Assembly (NCBI GenBank): GCA_021648225.1
Contig: JAKITE010000023.1
Location: 1 to 29,135 of the forward strand
Source: Paracoccaceae bacterium
GTDB taxonomy: Bacteria; Pseudomonadota; Alphaproteobacteria; Rhodobacterales; Rhodobacteraceae
Length of the DNA: 29,135 bases
Direction of reading: 5' to 3'
Shown here: positions 7,703-14,447 of the stretch, piece by piece
Layout: each line of letters starts with the position of its first letter
How positions within the stretch are numbered: position 1 is the stretch's first letter
The notes under the pieces: generated by a model
What the model was told of the DNA's origin: nothing
The model's database searches: none
What the model saw: the letters and a program-made list of their open reading frames with translations, nothing else
Position numbers and translations under genes: made by a program

Positions 7703-8488
7703 ATGAACGCTCTGAAAATCGCCGCTACGGGCATGGATGCCCAGCAAATGCGGGTCGAAGTCATCGCCAATAATCTGGCCAATATGAACACCACCGCCTA
7801 TAATGCGCGGCGCGCCGAATTTGCCGATCTGCAATATCAGCAGGTGCAACAGGCGGGCACGATTAGCGCGTCAACCGGCGCGATGCTGCCGGTGGGGGTT
7901 CAGCTTGGCATGGGTGTGCGCCCTGCGGCTGTGATGATGGATGTGCAACAGGGCGCGCTGGCGCTAACCGGCGGTGATCTTGATGTTGCCATCGAAGGAC
8001 GTGGTTATATGGAGGTGGCTTTGCCTTCGGGCATATCGGGGTTTACCCGTGATGGCGCCTTGAAAATGACCGGCGATGGCCAGATTGTTACGGCCGAGGG
8101 CTTTGCGATTGTGCCCGATATTACGGTGCCCGATGGTGCTCGGTCAATCTCGATCAATGCCGAGGGCGAGGTTTATGCCTATTTCAACGATCAGGTAGAG
8201 GCCGAATTGCTGGGCCAGATCACCCTGGCCAGCTTCACCAACGAGGCCGGGTTGGAGGCCATGGGCAGCAATGTTTATATTGAAACCGCCGCATCGGGCG
8301 CGGCTCAAATTGGCGCGGCAGGCACGGATGGGCGCGGTACATTTCGCCAAGGTTATCTGGAGGGATCCTCGGTGGATGCAGTGCGTGAAATCACCCAGCT
8401 GATCGAGGCCCAGCGCGGCTATGAACTTAATGCCAAGGTGATTACCGCCGCCGACCAGATGCTTGGCGCAACCACGCAGATACGCTGA
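7703..8488 (+). CDS. flgG: flagellar distal rod protein FlgG
   Basis: Distal rod protein of 261 residues, the normal length. It begins MNALKIAATGMDAQQMRVEVIANNLANMNTTAYNARR in family style, then has DVAIEGRGYMEV and ends GSSVDAVREITQLIEAQRGYELNAKVI. TAGGAGAA is the ribosome binding site. Its TGA overlaps the flgA ATG (TGATG). The Asn/Thr-rich rod signature and length separate it from FlgF. Confidence 0.96.
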   Translation: MNALKIAATGMDAQQMRVEVIANNLANMNTTAYNARRAEFADLQYQQVQQAGTISASTGAMLPVGVQLGMGVRPAAVMMDVQQGALALTGGDLDVAIEGRGYMEVALPSGISGFTRDGALKMTGDGQIVTAEGFAIVPDITVPDGARSISINAEGEVYAYFNDQVEAELLGQITLASFTNEAGLEAMGSNVYIETAASGAAQIGAAGTDGRGTFRQGYLEGSSVDAVREITQLIEAQRGYELNAKVITAADQMLGATTQIR

Positions 8489-8904
8489 TGAAAACGCTGG
8501 CTTTTATATTTTGGTGTCTGGCCGGGCCTTTGGCGGCGCAAACGGTAATGGCAACACAAGCGATCCGCAGCCAGACCGTTATTACCAGTGAAATGGTTGG
8601 CCTGTCAGATGATGATACGGTGGGTGCCTTTGCGGTTTTGGCGGCTGTGGTCGGGCTGGAAGCGCGGGTAAATATTTACCCCGGCCGCCCGATTATGCTG
8701 CCTGATCTGGGCCGCCCCGCCATTCTGGAACGTAACCAGCAGGTGGTGATGATTTATATTAGCGGCGGGCTTAGCATCACCTCCGAGGGTCGGGTGTTGG
8801 ACCGTGCAGGTGTTGGCGAACGGGTGCGGGTGATGAACCTTGCCTCTAAATCAATTGTTTTTGGCACGGTCACCGCAAATGGCCAAATCGAAGTGGGATT
8901 ATGA
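8488..8904 (+). CDS. flgA: flagellar P-ring assembly chaperone FlgA
   Basis: A periplasmic protein of 138 residues that helps FlgI assemble the P ring. A short signal peptide (about residues 1-18, LAGPLAAQ) is followed by a SAF domain with AIRSQTVITSEMVGL and the C-terminal VGERVRVMNLASKSIVFGTV typical of FlgA. It is much shorter than the enterobacterial form of about 220 residues because the N-terminal domain is missing; short forms are usual in Rhodobacteraceae. It is coupled to flgG in front and flgH behind by overlapping start/stop codons. flgI itself is not in the window. Confidence 0.9.
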   Translation: MKTLAFIFWCLAGPLAAQTVMATQAIRSQTVITSEMVGLSDDDTVGAFAVLAAVVGLEARVNIYPGRPIMLPDLGRPAILERNQQVVMIYISGGLSITSEGRVLDRAGVGERVRVMNLASKSIVFGTVTANGQIEVGL

Positions 8905-9641
8905 TGAAAAAATCACTGGCTATTCTTTTGCTTTTTGTTTTGTCCGGCTGCTTGGGCCGCTTGAACGATGTTGGCCGCGCCCCGGCATTTACCGATATGG
9001 GTGCGGGCGTTACCGCTGATATATCGCCGCAACGGGCCGCGATGGCATCACAGCCCCCGACCATGCGTCGTGAGTTTTATGAACAAGGGTCACTATGGCG
9101 TTCCGGCCCGACATCCCTGTTCGGGGATCGCCGCGCCGCGCGGCTGGGCGATATTTTGACGGTGATCATTGATATTAACGACAAAGCCCAGCTGCAAAAT
9201 ACTACGTCACGCACCCGTTCGGCTGGCGAAAATCTGGCAATTGCTGAACTGTTGGGCCTGCCTAATCTGTTGGAAAGTGGAATTTTTGGCGACGGGAATC
9301 TTGACCCTGCTATTGCCATGACCTCCTCCTCGACCACTGATGGCACCGGCACTGTGCGGCGCAATGAAACTGTCATGCTGCGTATTGCCGCCACGGTGGT
9401 CGAGGTTTTACCAAACGGCCATCTGGTGGTGCGCGGCACCCAGGAGGTGCGGGTGAATTATGAATTGCGCGATCTACAAGTCGCCGGAATCATCCGGCCC
9501 GAGGATATTTCGCGCCAAAACACCATAAGTTACGACAAAATGGCGGGTGCGCGCATTCTATATGGCGGGCGCGGGCAAATATCCGACGCTCAGCAACCAC
9601 GCTATGGTCAGCAAATTTTCGAAGTTTTGGCACCGTTCTAA
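8901..9641 (+). CDS. flgH: flagellar L-ring lipoprotein FlgH
   Basis: Outer-membrane L-ring protein, 246 residues. The lipoprotein signal has lipobox LSGC with the acylated cysteine at residue 17. The body shows the family segments GSLW near residue 60, ARLGDILTVIID, and the C-terminal YGGRGQISDAQQPRYGQQIFEVLAPF region. The first of two adjacent ATGs (8901 and 8904) overlaps the flgA stop and either could be used. It is followed after 9 bases by the FliL-like gene. Confidence 0.96.
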   Translation: MMKKSLAILLLFVLSGCLGRLNDVGRAPAFTDMGAGVTADISPQRAAMASQPPTMRREFYEQGSLWRSGPTSLFGDRRAARLGDILTVIIDINDKAQLQNTTSRTRSAGENLAIAELLGLPNLLESGIFGDGNLDPAIAMTSSSTTDGTGTVRRNETVMLRIAATVVEVLPNGHLVVRGTQEVRVNYELRDLQVAGIIRPEDISRQNTISYDKMAGARILYGGRGQISDAQQPRYGQQIFEVLAPF

Positions 9642-9650
9642 GGGGACATC

Positions 9651-10232
9651 ATGGGAAAGCTTATTCCAATAATTCTAATGTTGATCGGCGCAGGTGCGGG
9701 CGTTGGCGCGGGCATAATGCTGCGCCCTGCTGCCGAGCCTGAAATGGCGGCCGCAGATGCTGCTGATTACGGCGGAAAAGCCGAAGATGAGCCGGATAAC
9801 GGATACCCCGAGTCTGACAATAATGAAGATACCGGTTATGATTCAGCAGATGCAGAATATGATACGCAAGACGAATATAGCGGCGACAAGGGCAAGGGGG
9901 GGGTGCCTGCTATTGAATATATCGCCTTGCGCCGACAGATGATTGTGCCATTGGTTGATGGTGATCGGGTCGGGGCATTGATGATTCTATCTTTGTCGAT
10001 CGAGGCAACAGGCGGCAGCATCGAATTGATCTATGAGCGTGAACCAAAGCTGCGCGACGAATTTTTGCAGGTGTTATTCCGCCATGCCAATACCGGAGGG
10101 TTTGACGGCATGTTTACATCCGGCGAGGCCATGTCCGATTTGAAATCCGCCCTGAACGCCGCTGCCAGCGATGTTTTGGGGTCGGTCTCGCATCAGGTGT
10201 TGATCACCGAAATTCTGCGACAGGAAATTTGA
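9651..10232 (+). CDS. fliL: FliL-like basal body-associated protein with acidic linker
   Basis: A 193-residue bitopic membrane protein: one N-terminal helix (about 4-24), a highly acidic Asp/Glu/Tyr/Asn linker (about 28-85), then a periplasmic domain (about 88-193) with a FliL-type pattern: IALRRQMIVPLVDGDRVGAL, then PKLRDEFLQVLF, and VLITEILRQEI at the end. FliL associates with the stator and basal body and affects motor torque. Similarity is recognisable but weak in detail, so I call it FliL-like. It is the last gene of the rod operon and ends 3 bases from the convergent arsR-type gene. Confidence 0.78.
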   Translation: MGKLIPIILMLIGAGAGVGAGIMLRPAAEPEMAAADAADYGGKAEDEPDNGYPESDNNEDTGYDSADAEYDTQDEYSGDKGKGGVPAIEYIALRRQMIVPLVDGDRVGALMILSLSIEATGGSIELIYEREPKLRDEFLQVLFRHANTGGFDGMFTSGEAMSDLKSALNAAASDVLGSVSHQVLITEILRQEI

Positions 10233-10235
10233 GCT

Positions 10236-10577
10236 TTATTCGTCAATCAGCCCCAGCTCCAACAGGCTGGTCTCCAATGCGTCAAACCCCTGATTGGAGA
10301 AATGGCCAAAGCCTTGCAACCATTGGCTGGCAGCACTTAGGTTATCCGGTTCCAACCGGCAGATTTTTTCGCGGCCTTGTTTGATTTGTTGGATTAATCC
10401 GGCCCGCTCCAGAATATGCAGATGTTTTGAAACCATCGCCATACTGATAGAATGGGGCTTTGCCACTTGCTTTACGCTCTGGTCTGCCTCCAGCAATTGC
10501 GCCAGGATGGCGCGCCGCGTCGGGTCGGACAGGGCGGAAAACAGGATGTCGAGCGGATTTTGGGCATTGTCAACCAT
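10236..10577 (-). CDS. ArsR/SmtB-family transcriptional repressor
   Basis: A winged-helix regulator of 113 residues from the ATG at 10577. It has the family stretch LSDPTRRAILAQLL (16-29), a recognition helix region ISMAMVSKHLHILERAGLI (44-62) and a wing QIKQGREKICRLEP. No CxC or Cys/His metal site is seen, so it is probably the non-metal type often coupled with SRPBCC-domain genes; no such partner is here. In-frame starts at 10592 and 10658 exist, but they would translate through a palindromic operator-like site, and the family usually starts just before the FxALSDPTRR segment. Two matching palindromes at its start suggest self-repression. Confidence 0.9.
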   Translation of the reverse strand: MVDNAQNPLDILFSALSDPTRRAILAQLLEADQSVKQVAKPHSISMAMVSKHLHILERAGLIQQIKQGREKICRLEPDNLSAASQWLQGFGHFSNQGFDALETSLLELGLIDE

Positions 10578-10585
10578 TTGGTTAA
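10570..10585. promoter_or_regulatory. palindromic operator-like site 1 at the arsR-type start
   Basis: Inverted repeat TCAACCA-TT-TGGTTAA, arms of 7 bases with one mismatch, covering the preferred start codon of the ArsR-type gene. It matches site 2 at 13 of the 14 arm positions. The spacing between the two centres is 39 bp. A protein of this family bound here would block transcription or translation of its own gene. Confidence 0.7.
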
Positions 10586-10608
10586 CTATCATCCACCCCG
10601 TAAAAAGG

Positions 10609-10624
10609 TCAACCAAGTGGTTGA
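10609..10624. promoter_or_regulatory. palindromic operator-like site 2 upstream of the arsR-type gene
   Basis: Perfect inverted repeat TCAACCA-AG-TGGTTGA. On the minus strand the right end forms TTGACC (10607-10612), a possible -35, with GATAGT (10585-10590) 16 bases on as a possible -10 just before site 1. The candidate promoter would thus be framed by the two sites and would start transcription close to the start codon. The palindromes are plain to see; the promoter is a guess. Confidence 0.75.
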
Positions 10625-10743
10625 GTTTAATTGTTCGAGATTCGAAAAGTTTTTTCATGCGCCGCCTGTGCTGCGCTGTCGTATAGCATTATAGTGCTTT
10701 AATTTCAATTGGTTGCCGGAGTTGGCAAGGTTTTGCGAAATTC

Positions 10744-10772
10744 TTGACACCCCTGTGTTGGCCCCATATGTT
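10744..10772 (+). promoter_or_regulatory. sigma70-type promoter of the Fo operon
   Basis: A consensus -35 TTGACA (10744-10749) is followed after exactly 17 bases by TATGTT (10767-10772), a 4-of-6 match to the -10. Transcription would start near 10779, about 46 bases before the atpI ATG. It is the best promoter match I found in the window and fits a highly expressed housekeeping operon. Confidence 0.65.
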
Positions 10773-10824
10773 GCGCTCGAATGCTTGAGGGGATTCCGTT
10801 TAACGTTTTGGGGGCAAAGGCATC

Positions 10825-11154
10825 ATGTCTGATAATCTTGACCCTGAAAAACTGGCACAGCTTGGCGATAAAATCGCTGCGGCTTCGGCGCCAAAGGAAC
10901 GGAAGGCCCATAAAAGCGAAAAGTTCACCGGTGCCAGTCAGGCTTGGCAGATGGTGATTGAATTGACAGTCGGTATGGGTATCGGCGTGTTGATCGGATT
11001 TGGTCTGGACTATTTAACAGGGCTCCAACCCTTGTTTACGGTGATATTTTCTTTGTTGGGGTTTGGGGCCGGGGTGCGCGTAATGATGCAAACCGCCAAA
11101 GCCCAGCAAGAGGCAAACGAGGCGAGAGCCTTGCGACAGAAAAACGGCGAGTGA
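10825..11154 (+). CDS. atpI: ATP synthase accessory protein AtpI
   Basis: A 109-residue protein with a charged N-terminus (1-35), two membrane helices (about 43-63 and 68-90) and a charged tail. AtpI helps assemble the c-ring and is the usual first gene of Fo operons. The pattern GMGIGVLIGFGLDYLTGLQPLFTVIFSLLGFGAGVR is that of the alphaproteobacterial AtpI family. It is the first gene after the TTGACA promoter and precedes atpB by 23 bases. Confidence 0.93.
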   Translation: MSDNLDPEKLAQLGDKIAAASAPKERKAHKSEKFTGASQAWQMVIELTVGMGIGVLIGFGLDYLTGLQPLFTVIFSLLGFGAGVRVMMQTAKAQQEANEARALRQKNGE

Positions 11155-11177
11155 TCGTCTAGCAAGAGGTAAGGCAA

Positions 11178-11960
11178 TTGACAGAAGATGTTGTAAAAGA
11201 GTCAGCTTTTAACATCCACCCGATGGATCAGTTTGTTACCAAACCTTTGTTTGGGGACGCTGATATAAATATCAACGAGGTGATGGCCACGTTGCAGTGG
11301 TATACCCCGACCAATGTTACTCTTTGGTCTGGCTTGACTGTGCTGGTTGTTGCGGTTTTGTTTATTTTTGGCACCCGTGGTCGCGCCATTGTGCCAACCC
11401 GCACCCAGTCGGTTGTGGAAATAATTTATGGTTTCCTGCGTAGCATGATTGTCGATATCGCTGGCGAAGACGGCTTGAAATTCTTCCCGTATATCATGAC
11501 GCTGTTCCTGTTTATCCTGTTTGCCAATGTTTTGGGCCTGCTGCCCTATAGCTTTACGGTGACTTCGCAAATTGCGGTTACCGGTGTTTTGGCGATGGCG
11601 GTGTTCTTGGCCGTGACTATAATTGGCTTTATTCGGCACGGGTTCGGTTTTCTAAAGCTGTTCTGGGTTGCCGAGGCGCCATTGGCGTTGCGCCCCATTC
11701 TGGCTTTTGTTGAAATTATATCCTATTTTGTTCGCCCGGTCAGCCATTCTATCCGGCTTGCGGGCAATATGATGGCCGGTCATGCGGTGATCAAGGTTTT
11801 TGCCGGTTTTGCCGGCGCGCTCGGGGTCGGGGCGGTTGTGCCGATCTTGGCGATAACCGCGGTCTACGGGCTAGAGGTTCTGGTAGTTACCATCCAGGCA
11901 TATGTATTTACGGTTCTGACAATTGTTTACCTGAAAGATGCGTTGCATCCCGGGCATTAG
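11178..11960 (+). CDS. atpB: ATP synthase Fo subunit a
   Basis: The proton-channel stator subunit of the F-type ATP synthase, 260 residues with five or six membrane helices. The essential arginine is R193 in HSIRLAGNMMAGH (190-202), facing the c-ring carboxylate. The start is TTG at 11178 with AGGTAAGG (11167-11174) at proper spacing; the next in-frame ATG (residue 16) has no ribosome binding site and would cut the family N-terminus NIHPMDQF. Confidence 0.96.
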   Translation: MTEDVVKESAFNIHPMDQFVTKPLFGDADININEVMATLQWYTPTNVTLWSGLTVLVVAVLFIFGTRGRAIVPTRTQSVVEIIYGFLRSMIVDIAGEDGLKFFPYIMTLFLFILFANVLGLLPYSFTVTSQIAVTGVLAMAVFLAVTIIGFIRHGFGFLKLFWVAEAPLALRPILAFVEIISYFVRPVSHSIRLAGNMMAGHAVIKVFAGFAGALGVGAVVPILAITAVYGLEVLVVTIQAYVFTVLTIVYLKDALHPGH

Positions 11961-12006
11961 GCAATTCAGAAATTTATTCCAGCCATTCTTACGAAGGAGA
12001 AATAAA

Positions 12007-12249
12007 ATGGCAATTGAAGGTGATATCGCACAAATGGGTGCATTGATCGGCGCAGGTCTTGCAACAATGGGCATGGGTGGCGCAGCCATCGGTGTGGGTA
12101 ATGTTGTAGGTAGCTTTTTGTCGGGTGCCTTGCGCAACCCTGCCGCCGCTGGTGGCCAGACTGCGACCATGTTCATCGGCATTGCGTTTGCAGAAGCACT
12201 GGGGATTTTCTCGTTCCTTGTTGCCTTGCTGCTTATGTACGCACAATAG
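12007..12249 (+). CDS. atpE: ATP synthase Fo subunit c
   Basis: Proteolipid c of the rotor ring, 80 residues in two membrane helices joined by the polar loop RNP (43-45). The proton-binding carboxylate is E63 in FAEALGIF. The start at 12007 has a strong ribosome binding site GAAGGAGAA; a longer in-frame reading from 11938 would begin inside atpB and is rejected. The strong site fits the high copy need of subunit c, and two hairpins follow the stop. Confidence 0.97.
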   Translation: MAIEGDIAQMGALIGAGLATMGMGGAAIGVGNVVGSFLSGALRNPAAAGGQTATMFIGIAFAEALGIFSFLVALLLMYAQ

Positions 12250-12261
12250 GCTATTTGATCA

Positions 12262-12314
12262 GGTGGCCCAAAACGGGCCACCATCGGATTGAAAGGGGTG
12301 CCGATGCGCACCCC
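12262..12314 (+). other. two perfect hairpins between atpE and the b' gene
   Basis: Stem 1 is GGTGGCCC(12262-12269)/GGGCCACC(12275-12282) with loop AAAAC. Stem 2 is GGGGTGC(12295-12301)/GCACCCC(12308-12314) with loop CGATGC. Both are perfect and strongly GC-rich, with no T-run after them. They are placed to protect the atpB-atpE mRNA 3' end or to attenuate read-through, giving more c than b subunits. Confidence 0.75.
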
Positions 12315-12334
12315 GATAGCTTACGGAGAAGGCC

Positions 12335-12919
12335 ATGGCCAGTCACATCGAAACCGATGCAGCGGAATCCGTTGCCGGGGCGGGACAAGAGGTTGCACAA
12401 GTAACCGAAGTCCTTTCCAAATATTATGAGGGTATGCCTCAGCTAGATATCAACGCTTTTTCAAACCAGATTTTCTGGATGGTAGTTGCGTTGGTGATGA
12501 TCTATTTCATCATTTCCAAAATTGCCTTGCCACGTATTGGCGGGGTGCTGGAGGAACGTCATGATACGATCAGCGGGTATATTGTGCAGGCGGCAGATTT
12601 CAAAGCCGAGGCGGAACAGGCCGAGGCGGATTATAACGCTGCACTGGCCAAAGCCCGCGCCGAAGCGATGCAGATTGCCGAACAAACCAAAGCCGAGATC
12701 CAAAAAGATCTGGATAAGGCTATTGCCAAAGCAGATGCAGAAATCGCGGCCAAAGCCGCTGAATCCGAACTGGCCATTTCAACCATCCGCGACAGCGCGG
12801 TGGAAAATGTGCGCGATGTTGCTTCTGACGCCACGGCGGCTATTATTGCTGCATTGATGCCATCGGCAGCCGACGATAAAGCAATCAAATCCGCGATAAC
12901 CAGCCGGATGAAAGGGTAG
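12335..12919 (+). CDS. atpF': ATP synthase Fo subunit b'
   Basis: The b' peripheral-stalk subunit of phototroph/alphaproteobacterial ATP synthases, 194 residues. One membrane helix (about 46-64, IFWMVVALVMIYFIISKI) is followed by a long Ala/Glu/Lys coiled coil that reaches F1. The extra N-terminal 40 residues before the helix are usual for Rhodobacteraceae b'. The b and b' subunits form a heterodimer, and the b gene follows by 4 bases. ACGGAGAAGG is the ribosome binding site. Confidence 0.93.
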   Translation: MASHIETDAAESVAGAGQEVAQVTEVLSKYYEGMPQLDINAFSNQIFWMVVALVMIYFIISKIALPRIGGVLEERHDTISGYIVQAADFKAEAEQAEADYNAALAKARAEAMQIAEQTKAEIQKDLDKAIAKADAEIAAKAAESELAISTIRDSAVENVRDVASDATAAIIAALMPSAADDKAIKSAITSRMKG

Positions 12920-12923
12920 ACGT

Positions 12924-13493
12924 ATGAAAAATCTACATAAATCCAGCTTTGTTGTGGTGGCTATGCTTTTGGCATCGCCAGCACTTGCGGCCGAGGTCGG
13001 TTTCTTTTCCTTAAACAATACCGACTTTGTGGTTTCGATTTCGTTTGTTCTGTTTATCGGCGTGCTGCTTTATTTCGGGGTTCCGAAACTGATCGGCAAA
13101 ATGCTGGATGATCGGGCTGATGCGATTAAAACCGAGATCGACGAAGCGCGTGCCTTGCAAGAAGAAGCCAAAACCATTCTGGCGTCTTATGAACGCAAAC
13201 GCAAAGAGGTTGCCGAGCAATCCGAAGGCATTATTACTCAGGCCAAGGAAGAAGCCCAGCTTGCTGCCAATGCGGCAAAAGAAACCTTGAAGGCAACCAT
13301 TGCACGGCGTTTGCAAGCGGCCACCGACCAGATTCAATCCGCGCAGGATGCTGCAGTGCGCGAAGTGAAAGACAAAGCAGTCACCATCGCAATTGCTGCG
13401 GCCGGTGATGTGATTGCATCAAATATGGCGGCCAAAGAAGGCAATGCCCTGATTGATGCGGCGATCAAGGATGTGGGTGCAAAACTGCACTGA
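12924..13493 (+). CDS. atpF: ATP synthase Fo subunit b
   Basis: The b peripheral-stalk subunit, 189 residues. A signal-peptide-like N-terminus (1-23, LLASPALAA) precedes the membrane helix (about 34-54) and the stalk coiled coil with RADAIKTEIDEARALQEEA. The processed-looking N-terminus is a recurrent feature of alphaproteobacterial b subunits. It is the last gene of the operon; F1 genes (atpHAGDC) are absent, consistent with the split arrangement known in Rhodobacter and Rhodospirillum. Confidence 0.94.
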   Translation: MKNLHKSSFVVVAMLLASPALAAEVGFFSLNNTDFVVSISFVLFIGVLLYFGVPKLIGKMLDDRADAIKTEIDEARALQEEAKTILASYERKRKEVAEQSEGIITQAKEEAQLAANAAKETLKATIARRLQAATDQIQSAQDAAVREVKDKAVTIAIAAAGDVIASNMAAKEGNALIDAAIKDVGAKLH

Positions 13494-13519
13494 TATTAAC
13501 TGAATTCAAATTGATTTAG

Positions 13520-13542
13520 CTTGGCCAATGGCCGGGTTTTTT
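13520..13542 (+). terminator. intrinsic terminator of the Fo operon
   Basis: Stem CTTGGCC/GGCCGGG (two G-T pairs) with loop AAT, directly followed by six T residues (13537-13542), 27 bases after the atpF stop. Confidence 0.8.
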
Positions 13543-13565
13543 CGTTTGGGATGCTGGATAAAAAA

Positions 13566-13597
13566 GGCAGTGTTTTTGCGGGTACAAAAACACTGCC
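13566..13597. repeat. 12-bp perfect inverted repeat, strong hairpin
   Basis: GGCAGTGTTTTT(13566-13577) pairs perfectly with AAAAACACTGCC(13586-13597) around an 8-base loop. It lies between the atpF terminator and the oppositely read ompA-like terminator. It may be a second, bidirectional transcription stop, since T-runs occur in the stem on both strands, or a remnant of a small repeat. Confidence 0.7.
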
Positions 13598-13628
13598 GCC
13601 CGGCAGGCATGGCCTCACTACGTTCGGC

Positions 13629-13660
13629 AAAAAAATAGGGCCGCTAAAGGCGACCCTATT
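13629..13660 (-). terminator. intrinsic terminator of the OmpA-like lipoprotein gene
   Basis: Read on the minus strand: stem AATAGGG/CCCTATT (13654-13660 with 13634-13640), extended by CGC/GCG inside, followed by seven T residues (plus-strand A-run 13629-13635). It begins 18 bases after the ompA-like stop. Confidence 0.85.
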
Positions 13661-13678
13661 CAAGTGATATATTTTAGA

Positions 13679-14323
13679 TTACCGGTTCGGAGTAATGAAA
13701 ATCTCGACCCGGCGGTTTTGTTGGCGACCGTTTGCGGTGGCATTGCTGGCAACAGGCTGGTTTTCACCAAGCCCGTAAGCGCGGATGCGGTTACCGCTGA
13801 CGCCATTATTTACCAGAACCGACCGCACACTTATGGCGCGGCGTTCGGACAAGCCTTGGTTATAAGCAGCTTGTCCGGTTGAATCCGTATGTCCGACCAC
13901 TTCGATTGTGGTGTTGGGATATTGCTGGATGTTGGCGGAAAGCGCGCGCAGAGACTGCACAAAGCCGGGTTTCAGCCGGGCGCTGTCAACGGGAAAGGTA
14001 ATTGCCTCGGGCAGGGTCACGATAAGCTGGCTGCCGGTGTTGACAATTGAAACACCGCTGCCGCCCATTTGTTGACGCAACGCGGCCTCTTGCCGGTCAA
14101 GGTCGTCACCGATTGCGCCGCCGATACCGGCACCGATCAGGCCGCCAATCACAGCGCCGCGTGTATTGTCACCTGCAACAGCCGCGCCGATTGCAGCGCC
14201 AAGGCCACCGCCCAGCAAAGCGCCGGTTCCGGTGTTGTTTGTGGTGCCATCGGGGTTGGTGCAAGCGGCAAGGCCAAGCCCTGCAACCAATACCAATGCG
14301 GTTGATTTTCTTAGAATAGCCAT
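13679..14323 (-). CDS. OmpA-family outer-membrane lipoprotein (YiaD-like)
   Basis: A 214-residue lipoprotein: signal peptide with lipobox LAAC (acylated C21), a glycine-zipper membrane-associated stretch (about 33-75, repeated GxxxG), and a C-terminal OmpA domain (about 98-214) with the peptidoglycan-binding pattern GHTDSTG (144-150), LSERRA and NRRVEI. It tethers the outer membrane to the cell wall. I chose the ATG at 14323 because it puts the signal peptide at the N-terminus and has AGG at good spacing; the longer reading from 14398 adds 25 non-family residues. It has its own terminator. Confidence 0.92.
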   Translation of the reverse strand: MAILRKSTALVLVAGLGLAACTNPDGTTNNTGTGALLGGGLGAAIGAAVAGDNTRGAVIGGLIGAGIGGAIGDDLDRQEAALRQQMGGSGVSIVNTGSQLIVTLPEAITFPVDSARLKPGFVQSLRALSANIQQYPNTTIEVVGHTDSTGQAAYNQGLSERRAISVRSVLVNNGVSGNRIRAYGLGENQPVASNATANGRQQNRRVEIFITPNR

Positions 14324-14447
14324 TGAAATACCTCGTTCCTTTAAAATGTTTTGGCGTATTGCTATCTTAGACCCGAGAAACCCGATGCCGACAAGCAAAT
14401 GCCGGTTACAGTTTCGTTATCACCCAAAAACGGCAAGGATTTGCCGA

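Noticed and set aside
10578..10658. N-terminal extension of the ArsR-type repressor
   Set aside because: The extra residues are translated from the palindromic operator-like site and are not family-like.
11938..12006. N-terminal extension of subunit c
   Set aside because: It would start inside atpB and lacks a ribosome binding site; the 80-residue form from 12007 is complete with a strong site.
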